A stretch of DNA of 64,000 bases, taken from positions 1,736,001 to 1,800,000 of the forward strand of contig JACAAK010000009.1 in the NCBI GenBank assembly GCA_025093985.1, given 5' to 3'. Of this stretch, positions 1 through 9,099 are shown piece after piece. The notes beneath the pieces were generated by a model. The model was given only the letters and a program-made list of their open reading frames with translations. It was not told the origin of the DNA and made no database searches. How positions within the stretch are numbered: position 1 is the stretch's first letter; each line of letters begins with the position of its first letter. Position numbers and translations under genes: made by a program. Source of the stretch: Calvatia gigantea. Taxonomy: Eukaryota > Basidiomycota > Agaricomycetes > Agaricales > Lycoperdaceae.

Positions 1-837
1 TGTTGTTAGAGTCATCTTCAAGGATTGATAGTAAGGTTTGGGGGTTTTCAATTCCAATTTGGAAAGAGAATATAGCTTTGGACAGTATTTATGGTGGTGA
101 TTCCTGAGGTAGGCCTTGCTTGGGCAAATTGGGTCAAAAATAATCAAACCTGCCACTTTGAGATGGTTTAGGGGGTTCTGGTTTGTTGGATTTTCTTGTA
201 GGTGCTAGTAGTTTCTGTAGTAGTTTAGGTTTTTGAGATCTTGTTTGTGGGGTGTAATAGATTCTTTCCAGGTATGGTGCTAAAGGTCCTTCTAATTGGT
301 GGGCATGTTCGGGTAGTGGTATGGTAGGTGATTCAAAGGAATGTTGTGTTGGAGTATGGAATAATTGTTCTGGAGAGGAAGGAGGGTGTAAAGGATGTTT
401 TCCCTTTCCAAGACATGGTGAAAGAAAACAGAAAGTGGTGACCAGGCCTGCTTTACTAAACACTACTAGGTGGAGGCTTCTCAACATGTCAATGCATGAA
501 GGATAATGGAAAATAAGAGACTAGCAGTGAATAGTCCTGCTCTACTCAACACTACTTGCAGAGGATGAAAACCTAGTAGACTTGAAGTTCTACTCTTCTT
601 AACTCTATTACTAGGAAGGCTTCTCAATGTCAACTGGATGGAGGAATAATCAGCAGAAGCTGGCTGTAAGAAACAGAAGTTGTGTAGAAATGTTGTGGGC
701 TCTACTGTTTCTATTATATCATTGTGCCATTTCCTATCCCTATTCCTACCATGTACCTGTTTCAGCTATTCTAGTATCAGCAATCTCTGAGTGTCTACTC
801 ATACTGACTCACATACTACTGCACCATAGTAATCAGA
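1..837. repeat. Degenerate repeat, unidentified
   Basis: AT-rich sequence with only short open frames; the longest is a minus-strand frame at 134-487 that I do not recognise. A phrase around 'ctaggnggaggcttctcaa' occurs twice (about 466 and 611), so the stretch contains an internal degenerate duplication. It lies upstream of a recognisable LTR end and is probably the outer part of an old LTR or of the element into which it inserted. No function is assigned. Confidence 0.35.
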
Positions 838-1009
838 TGTTTCATGTAGTATCTCCATCTATTCAACTAGATAGCCTCCCTGTATTTAAGTGTATATATA
901 CCTCCTTGTATTTGGTATGCTTAACTATCTACAGTTTCTCTTTCCTTACTTGCCCTCAAGTCTTAGCCCTAGTTGCAACCTGAGGTTCAGTCGGACTAAG
1001 GTCATAACA
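838..1009 (+). repeat. Terminal part of the gypsy-1 5' LTR
   Basis: This segment matches 33571-33745 in the same orientation, including the 'caactagatag' and 'ccctcaagtctt' blocks, and ends in a TAACA-type LTR terminus at 1009. About 80 bp further on is the point where the LARD-like element interrupts the sequence. If that insertion is removed, the gypsy-1 gag start at 9102 follows directly. The simplest reading is the 3' end of the gypsy-1 5' LTR followed by its leader (1010-1091). The left edge of the LTR is not resolved. Confidence 0.5.
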
Positions 1010-1091
1010 TTTGGTTAAGCATCCCTACCTCACTCTGCAAGGAGTAGGCTGAAACAGGCCTAAACAAGAATAATCTAGGAGCTAGTATATG

Positions 1092-1634
1092 TGTTGAGAG
1101 AACGAGTAGACATCCCAATATATGTTCACACTACCTTAGCGTGTAGGCGTCAGCGGTGGAGGGTAGTCGTATTCATCCGGGAGACGGTCCAGTAGGAGAG
1201 GCGCATGGTAGCGGACATAGTCCTGCTTATACCAGCGTACTCAGAGAGTCTTGAGGAGAGGAGAAGCGATGCTTAGAGAAGCTAGCGTAGAGGAGAGAAG
1301 ACATATTGTCTTACGCCAAAGGGCGTATCCAAAAGGATTACATACAGGGAATCTACATAGGTATTATATACTATTAGTCCCTGGTCTGTGCACTCTAAAC
1401 CCTTATACGGGTGAGGTCTAACTACCAGTAGCATAATGTGTGCATACTGTGCATGTCCACATGTACTAGAAGGTTCCATGCGTAGTATCTACCTGCTACT
1501 TACAGTGCGGTATCCTACATGCATAGTCCATAATAGTGTCCGTTATTATCGACCCTCTGAAGGTGAAATACTCGAACCCCGTTTCAGCTATAAATAGACT
1601 GAACCAATGTAGTGGTACGGAGCGAGATTCAACA
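1092..1634 (-). repeat. 3' LTR of the LARD-like element
   Basis: It begins TGTTGAG and ends TTCAACA on the plus strand, so both ends carry TG/CA termini. The minus-strand purine tract at 1635-1647 abuts it, which makes it the downstream LTR. It matches 8557-9099 at about 99% by eye, and 16574-17116 at clearly lower identity with mostly CpG losses. Confidence 0.85.
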
Positions 1635-1647
1635 CTCCTCCTCACTT
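1635..1647 (-). other. Polypurine tract of the LARD-like element
   Basis: On the minus strand this reads AAGTGAGGAGGAG directly before the LTR. The copia element ending at 32506 has AAGTGAGGAGAAA in the same position (about 32059-32071), which supports a shared copia ancestry and the minus orientation. Confidence 0.6.
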
Positions 1648-1949
1648 GAAGGGGGGAAGATTAACGCTTCAATAATCTAGCGGTATTGAAACCAGACTTA
1701 GACATTGGAATCTTCAACAAAAGAGCGGCAGTGCCGAACATCAAATGTCGGAGTCGTCAACGATCATGCGGAATTAACCAGCTTTTTGAAAGTTGGAAGA
1801 GCATTCCTGTAGCAGAGAGGAATTGATGCTAGCGTTTGCTATGATGGCCATAAAGGACGCAACGACAATTGCTTTGAGCTATTAAAGCCTAAAAAGGCTC
1901 CTCCAGAAATTGTAAACAGCAATTCTTTCGAAGCGTTTCAACAAATCTG

Positions 1950-2805
1950 TTTTTCCACTAAAGAGGCAGAAATAGAAATACTAAATGTGATATGGATGTT
2001 CGGCTTAGATTAAGCTGACGGAATAGATTTTTAAAGATTTCTGCACAAGGCAAGTTCGTGGGGAGGCAATCTGACAATATGAGGGACAATTCCACAAAAT
2101 AATGCGAATCAACGACGCGTGGAGAACACTAGAATAGCTAACTACCTTCGCTAAGAAGAGTAAAGCCAAGTTACACTGTAAAAAGTGCGACTCGTGTCCT
2201 TTATCCAAGAAGTTAACAAGACACAGAACCTCAGGTACTCCCTAAGCTTCACCCTTATCTAGTTAACGACCAGAAGCGCACTGTCCTACACTTGTGATAC
2301 GCCAAGTACCAGGGTGTAGCGATGCAATATGCTCTTAATCTAAGCTCACTTCACGAGTAAGCCCGAGGTCTTCTTCTTAGATCAAAAGGTCTCAATCCTA
2401 GCTCAAGTCACTTAGTCTAGTTAATCTCGAAAGAACTTATTACTTTGCTTCGCTCAGGCACAATAGATCGCTTTTCACTGCGCTCTGAAGGCTGGGCAAT
2501 GGCTAGTAGGTTCCTTGCCACGTCCGACACCTCAGAGGGGGTTTATATATTATTTGGGTGCTTGTTATGACAAGACAATGATTACACAACTAGGAACATA
2601 TTATCAAGCAAGGTACAAACCGGTAGATTAGATCGCGCGCCAAGAGAGCCGCAACCTGTTAGATTAGTGAAACATTGGAAATACAGAAGGATTCTGGGTA
2701 TCCGTTTGTTCCGGGCTGTGTTTTAGCCCGTTCTCTGGGTCTGCATTCTTCTCTAAATATGTAGAACATCTAAGATTTCGGACGTCGCGTGAACTGTTCT
2801 CCTAC
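1950..2805 (-). repeat. Part of the LARD interior shared with 32726-33570
   Basis: Read on the minus strand, about 850 bp here match the plus strand at 32726-33570 at roughly 80% by eye. Differences are often CpG in this copy against TpG or CpA in the other, for example CACGCGTCG against TATGCATTG. It has no coding potential. It shows that a relative of this element existed elsewhere in the locus before rearrangement. Confidence 0.65.
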
Positions 2806-3333
2806 GTGTCCCCGTGGATTGTACGCGAATGCGTCCATACGTGTCATTAGTGCTGAGTGATGTTCGTTAATCTAACAACGGTGGCATTTCCTTGTGAACA
2901 CGCCAATCAGCCTTTTAGATTAAGCACGTCGGACTTATTTCTCGAGTCTAGACTCATTGGAGGGGTCCCATAGCTCTGTATAGACGCATTGGAATGGTTT
3001 TACCGCCTGGTCCGGCCGGAATCACGACTGGTCATATGGTACACTGTTAGAATTGCTTTTTGTTAAGCACAGTGGTCATCCCGTAGCCGCCGCTATCCGT
3101 CATCAATGGTCATAGTGTTCTACAGTGATCGAGTACTCTTTTATTATACTGTTGGGCTCTTAGATTAGGTCGTACTACTACAGGAAGGTTCGATGCAATC
3201 GTTAGATTAGGCTTGTATGCCTTAGATTAGCGATTTTCATGCATGAAAACGGCTTTGCCGTTACACTGTGTAGGTGCGAAATACAAAAACCATTCTTGCT
3301 TATTCAGCGTGCGATTATTGTGAGATCAGGAAA

Positions 3334-6300
3334 GCGGCAGTACTAAGCCAGCGTAACCAAGGCCGTCACTTTGCGGTTATGTAGATCAATCAACCGCGGC
3401 AGTCACTTGAGCTAGCGAAGCAATGATGCTACAAGCCTTGTTCTGATATAACTCGAACAAATTCCAAATTAATGGATTCGCAAATGGAAGTGGTCTCATG
3501 CAAATTTCCTCCATGCAAAAGGCATTTCAGCCGATGCAGATTAAGGATTCAGTCCCAAGGAATGCATACACACTTTTTGTTATTTCCCATCAACTCCGAA
3601 AATGAGGGAGGAACGATTAAGTCCCTTATTTGTTTTTCCATACAACTCCGAAGAGGTGGAAGGATCTTGAAATTGACCCCATATATTTTTCCGGACTCTC
3701 GAATTGAGGCGGATGGATAAATTCCATATAGATGTTTTACCGTAAACTCACAAAGAGGCGGAAGGTTACATTCAAAACCTATGAAGTTTTTCCTCGATCT
3801 TGTAAAAGAGAGAAAGGATCGTTAGACCCTATTATATTTTTATCTTGCGAAAGGAATAAGTTCCTGCCATATTTTTACAGTCGACTCTAGAGCGAGTATG
3901 AAGGAATATGTTCCTGATTTATTTTATCCAACGACTCGTAAGAGGTGGAAAGGTAAAAGCATAAACCTTATAATATTTTCTCCTACAACTTGTTAGAGGA
4001 GGAAGGAATAATTTCCTAATGTTATTTTTGCCTAAGATGCTCGTCTTGAGACGTCGGCGGGGATAACTCCCCAGTTGTTTTATCAGCGACTCACGAGAGG
4101 CGATAGGAACAATTGAAAGTCCTATGAATATATTTTTCCAGCGACTGTGGCGGAAAGGAATATCTCTAAACCTAATATGTTTATCCAAGCGTCTTCATAT
4201 GAAGGCGGAAAGGAATATCATATCCTTTGTGTTTTCCCCATCAACTCCGAAGAGGAGGGCTCGTGATGACGTAGGAATCAGTATTATGTTGCGGCAGTCA
4301 CTCGAGCCAGCTAGACAACGCATTGCGGCAGTCACTCGAGCCAGCTAGTTGCGAATCCGTTAGACTTTATTGCCAAAGTGAGGTCGACGAAGTGTTTCTG
4401 GAAAATGCGGATAAAATCCAGCGTAATCACATGAAGGCGGATTAAATCCTGCTCAATCAAGGATTGAAGATTCCTTCCACGTAACACGTATAGTGCTCGT
4501 CTGGTGTCATTCAAACTCTCTTCTTATCTGGTAAGCCGAAGCCCGTCAGATTATTCCAGTGTATCTTCTCATCCAGTCTGCAAAAGCAATTTTGTTATCA
4601 ATGCTAAGCATTTCTCACATGCACAGATAACTGGAGAATTGAATCACAAAAGCAATGCCTTCAACTTAATGAAGTTCCTTTGCTGTGAAGCGCGGGATAA
4701 GGCGGTCATCGGATTTGGAGTAAGAATACTGTATCCGTTGTTCTCCTCCATGCTTTTCAGCATATTAAGTTTCCTAATACATGTTACTCAATCATATCGC
4801 TTTTTAGGGCTTAGAGAGTGTTTATCATGTTACGAACCACTGCGGCGCACATCAATTAAGACGGACCGGCGAAGTGTAGCCATTAAAAGCTTTAATCGTA
4901 TGCGGTCATTCACCAGCGATTAAGAACTTGTTTTACTGTACTCCTCCCTCAGCGACGAGTGTTTTTCAATTTAAATGTCAACGCACATTGTTAATGGCGG
5001 ATCATTATCGATGCAATTCCAGAAATAAAAGGATTTTCTCGCAAGTTTGTTAAGCTATGTGAGGCGAAAGCTCATATGGAGGTATACCCATCACATATTT
5101 TTAGGATGATATATCCGAGCTGTTGCGCTTTTCTGGTAGACGCTAGTGTGAACGTGTAGTAAGTCTTATGCTTGTCTAACTCTAGTCGGTGAGTCCAAAC
5201 GAGTTCTTCTTGAAATTGAATGCCTAATCCATTATAGTCTACCTGTAGGTGACCCATGTAATGGACAATGCGGTCTTTCCTAGTCAGGTTCAATTGTGCA
5301 ATGCGTATCAACCAGCATTTTATTCTATAACTCCTCCACAACGGTCGTACCACCTAAGTGGTGACACAGAAGTGTGGTGTGTCAAAAGCGGTAGATATCC
5401 TATAAAGGATGCGCATATTATGCATCAAATTGGCGAATATGTCAGCGTAAGACATAGGATATGGTGGGCGGAGATTTCTCAAATGGAAATGGAAAGGAAT
5501 CAGGAGGTGATCGTGGAGTAAAATGGAATATATCCTGCGACATCTAAAGATGGCGGATACAGAAATGCTATCTCTTGCTTCGTGTAGGTTTTGCTCTCTT
5601 CTTTGCAAATGAACTGGTTTTACTGCTATCCAGTTGCTGAATCATGACATTTAAGGGTATATTCCCTCATCGAGTAAGGCATCCAAATGTGGATAGTTCG
5701 TAGAACATTAAGCCTTTCCGTGTGCCGCTTGAACTTAAAAGTTCTCGTTGATCAAACGATCGAGGTATGTTACATCTTGAATAAGCGATCATGTTTGGGC
5801 GGTCATCATGTTAACTGATGCGCCGCGAAGCCAAACCCACAGTACAGAACCAAATTAATGGTTTATCCCTTGATTTACACAATTAAGTGTCTTCCACTGT
5901 AAACACTTGGACTGGCGCGTTATGCTCTAGTCAACGCTTAAACTATCACTGAGACGGGTAAGACATTCCCGTTGCCATAAAGCTTTTTAGGCTCTCGAAG
6001 TGTAGTGCGGATCAGTCTCTCTATGTCAACCGTTGCGAAAGCATTGGGAGTAGGAGGTTTAAGTGGGTTATTCATGCCACGAATGTTTGCTATTGCTCCC
6101 GTTTTAGACAAACTCTCCTCCATAATCAGTTGCGACATTGGCCATTGTCAGCTATACTGTAGAGGTTTCTCTAATGAATCTTAGAGCCTCATGACTTCTT
6201 TCGAAGGAGGACAACTATCATCATGAGATGAGAGGTCATAGAGTAGCATCGTAATAGACGACTAGCAATTCCATCAAGTCCGAGTGTTACGCTTCGAGGA

Positions 6301-8212
6301 CGAGGATATTCGTATAAAAGATTCTAGATAAAGGTACTGATGCAATTTCCCTTGTGAAATAATCCAGAGTAGCAATGAAATAATGCAATCATCTCGACAA
6401 GTCATAAAAGACGAGTGAAGAAGGCATAATCATGGGAAGTTCTGTTCGATGATGTCAAACGATATAGTCTAGTAGGCGTAATGTTCAACAACCATTCATC
6501 TCCTTGCTTATAATTGCAAGTTCGTGTACAATGATGAGATTGGGTGAACTAATATAGCTCTGCATGACTTATTGCAAAGGTGGTGACCTTCAACGATTGC
6601 CTCAAAAGCATTACGCTTGAGGACATACGTTATAAGATTTTCTCGATATAGATCGGCCGCACACTAATGTGGCACTACAAATCTTTATCCCTAATGTCGT
6701 AGACTAATGCTGGAATATGAAAGCAGTTCAGTTACTTGTCATTCCCGTAGGATTCCAGTTTCTTGCCTCAAGCCTAATATAAAGTGGCGAGGTCTAAGAA
6801 TTAAATCTGGTGACACAGTGCTGAAGCTCAACCGTTATACGTTGGGAGCTATTCTGCTAATTCCTAGACGTGTCGTAATTTCCTTTCTTTGTAATGATGC
6901 GATTCACGAGATCCTTGAAAGGATATTCTTCTCAAGTGAATAGAGCGACATGCTCCCGCTATCATCTTCATATGATCCATAAGGATTTCTCACTTGTTGC
7001 TTAGAAAAGGATTTATAGCCAGCGCTTACATCTCACGCGGCACACCGTTATTCGTAGCATTTATCAAGGAGTATGAAGTCGAAAGTACTACCGTATATCC
7101 ATCCATTGGTATCAAGGTCAGCGACATCCGAAGATGGCGACTCAAGAACTCCTCTGGTGCCAAGCTCCGTAAAGAGCGGTCTAAAGGATTTCTTAAGGAA
7201 TTCGTCGGCGTGTTGCATCGTATGGTGCTATACACATCCTCTTTCTCAATTATAGTTGCTAAATGGTGCGCTCAAGTCCTAATGATGGACGGCGGCTTCC
7301 ATAAAGTCAAACTTCCTTAAAGCAATCATTGTTATTCCTGTAGTTGGCGGACAAAGCATTTTAATGTGCTCGTCCATGCTCTGACTTAAAACAGGTTTTC
7401 AAACTTGGGCACGTGGACATGCGCTTAACACAAGTGAAGGAACGTTGATGCTAGAAGCAGGGCGCGATATATAGCGACGCAGCTCCTCTATAAGAGAAAT
7501 AGTATATGGCGGCAGTCGCTCGAGCCAGCGGCATATTTAACTATATTCTGAAGTATTTCCTGAAACGACATAATGGCGGTATTACCGGCTCATTATCCTT
7601 CTCCCCTTATTTCCCAGCTGCAAGGACGCGATAAGCGTTCTTCTCCTTGCTATCTTCTTTGGATATTTTTGCGAATGCTGCAAGTGCTGCTGCTATTGGC
7701 ATAATGCCATGGTTTTATTGGTGCTGCAAGCCTTGCGGCCACTGTCTACCATACCAGCGTAAGCGCTGCAAATGCGGCGGCCCATTGCCTTAGCGTGGCA
7801 TAAAGCGCTTATAGCGCATGAGCTATCCGTTGAAAGAGTAAAGCGGTAGTCGAATAGACGTAGAAGGGGTAAAGCGTTGAAGCCTGAAGTGAAGGAACAA
7901 ATGGCGGATTTCTCAAAGATATTTTCTATATCCCAGCTTTATTTGATTAAGCGGGCCTTAGCGGCTTGTAGCTGCCAGCTTAAGTGGTTCAAATAGCTCA
8001 GGTATATGCTCGTGGTGTGTTATTCTACTCAAGGCGGGACATGCCCAATCGTCTTGGAACACAAGAACACAAGGCTTATAATTTGCCTGACACTGCGGTA
8101 TTTATTGCGGTCACTAAGACCAGCTAATTTACCAGCAAAGCGGAGTATAATGCTCAGCGTAAATGATACATCATATAGTAAATTACTGAGGCGGATCTGA
8201 AGAGAATCCCAG
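3334..8212. repeat. Dispersed GCGG...CCAGC bulged-hairpin family (about 15 copies)
   Basis: Copies seen at 3334-3352, 3396-3416, 4291-4311, 4325-4345, 4407-4422, 4437-4452, 4902-4917, 4997-5022, 7509-7529, 7576-7589, 7904-7937, 7961-7979, 8107-8124, 8140-8158 and 8191-8212. Each begins GCGG and most end CCAGC, so GC and GG can pair with CC and GC around a single unpaired A. Between these the stem sequence differs but stays self-complementary: GGC/GCC, GGAT/ATCC, GGTC/GACC, GGT/ACC, GGTA/TACC and GGAG/CTC. A few copies deviate, for example TGC or GGC in place of AGC, or an extra C. The role is unknown. Confidence 0.55.
3585..4265. repeat. Degenerate tandem array of about 14 hairpin units, about 50 bp each
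   Basis: A unit of roughly 50 bp recurs about 14 times: a T-run ending in TCC, a short stem such as CTC...GAG, then GGYGGAAGGA and a variable AT-rich spacer. The inner stem changes but stays complementary: CTC-CGAA-GAG near 3646, CTC-GTAA-GAG near 3933, CTC-ACGA-GAG near 4090, CGTCT-TG-AGACG near 4043 and CTTCATATGAAG near 4193. It lies in the non-coding interior of the LARD-like element. No open frame runs through it. Confidence 0.6.
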
Positions 8213-8538
8213 AAAGCCCAAAGTGTCGTCGTTGATCAGAGAGAGAATACCAGAACAGAGGTGGAGCAACCAGAGCGGAACAGTTCTGCTGCAACCCAGA
8301 ATGGGGAGCGGACCTAAAGTGGTCGAACCAGACCGGAGATGACAGTTTGCCAGATCAAAAACCAAGAACGGGTAACAACGTGTCAGCATCATGAAGGACT
8401 GCTGTGTGTAGTGCACGCGTTCACAACATGGGTCAGACAGGGTATCAAGTGGACCAAAGGCACCACTGTCTCCCAGGTTGAAAGCGACCGTAGCCTCCTC
8501 AAACTCTACCAGCGTGCTAACGCGGTCCGAATGAGCGG

Positions 8539-8556
8539 CGGTCGGGGCCCATAACC
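8539..8556 (-). other. Primer binding site, tRNA(iMet) half-molecule type
   Basis: Directly next to the 5' LTR the minus strand reads GGTTATGGGCCC. This is the exact complement of GGGCCCATAACC, the anticodon arm of eukaryotic initiator tRNA-Met. Copia-type elements are known to prime from a 5' half of that tRNA, cut in the anticodon loop. The same site lies next to the related LTR at 16556-16573. Confidence 0.7.
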
Positions 8557-9099
8557 TGTTGAGAGAATGAGTAGACATCCCAATATATGTTCACACTACC
8601 TTAGCGTGTAGGCGTCAGCGGTGGAGGGTAGTCGTATTCATCCGGGAGACGGTCCAGTAGGAGAGGCGCATGGTAGCGGACATAGTCCTGCTTATACCAG
8701 CGTACTCAGAGAGTCTTGAGGAGAGGAGAAGCGATGCTTAGAGAAGCTAGCGTAGAGGAGAGAAGACATATTGTCTTACGCCAAAGGGCGTATCCAAAAG
8801 GATTACATACAGGGAATCTACATAGGTATTATATACTATTAGTCCCTGGTCTGTGCACTCTAAACCCTTATACGGGTGAGGTCTAACTACCAGTAGCATA
8901 ATGTGTGCATACTGTGCATGTCCACATGTACTAGAAGGTTCCATGTGTAGTATCTACCTGCTACTTACAGTGCGGTATCCTACATGCGTAGTCCATAATA
9001 GTGTCCGTTATTATCGACCCTCTGAAGGTGAAATACTCGAACCCCGTTTCAGCTATAAATAGACTGAACCAACATAGTGGTACGGAGCAAGATTCAACA
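8557..9099 (-). repeat. 5' LTR of the LARD-like element
   Basis: A 543-bp LTR with TG...CA ends, followed on the minus strand by the primer binding site. It differs from its partner at 1092-1634 by six transitions. On the minus strand a CTATTTATAG block lies about 40 bp from its start; the same block is found at the start of the copia LTR at 32072, consistent with homology. Confidence 0.85.

Larger units (their letters stand above)
1092..9099 (-). mobile_element. Young non-autonomous LTR retrotransposon (LARD-like, copia-derived)
   Basis: The element has two 543-bp LTRs (1092-1634 and 8557-9099) that I aligned by eye and that differ at 6 positions, all transitions. It is flanked by a perfect 5-bp target duplication, ATATG, at 1087-1091 and 9100-9104. 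Read on the minus strand, the 5' LTR (8557-9099) is followed by a primer site complementary to the tRNA(iMet) anticodon arm, and the 3' LTR is preceded by a purine tract. LTR start and polypurine tract resemble those of the copia element ending at 32506, which fixes the orientation. The 6,922-bp interior has no reading frame above 131 codons and no recognisable gag, protease, integrase, RT or RNase H. With such similar LTRs, a coding interior would still be recognisable, so the element was probably mobilised in trans. It interrupts the gag start of gypsy-1. Confidence 0.8.

Noticed and set aside
2005..3230. TTAGATTAG cluster as an internal telomere tract
   Set aside because: The known fungal repeat is TTAGGG, the copies here are dispersed rather than tandem, and they lie inside an LTR element.
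8183..8578. 131-codon minus-strand ORF as a LARD protein
   Set aside because: It runs across the primer site into the LTR, has no recognisable domain, and the old copy differs in ways that look unselected.
8500..8580. tRNA gene next to the LTR
   Set aside because: Only the anticodon-arm complement is present; there is no full cloverleaf, so this is a primer binding site.
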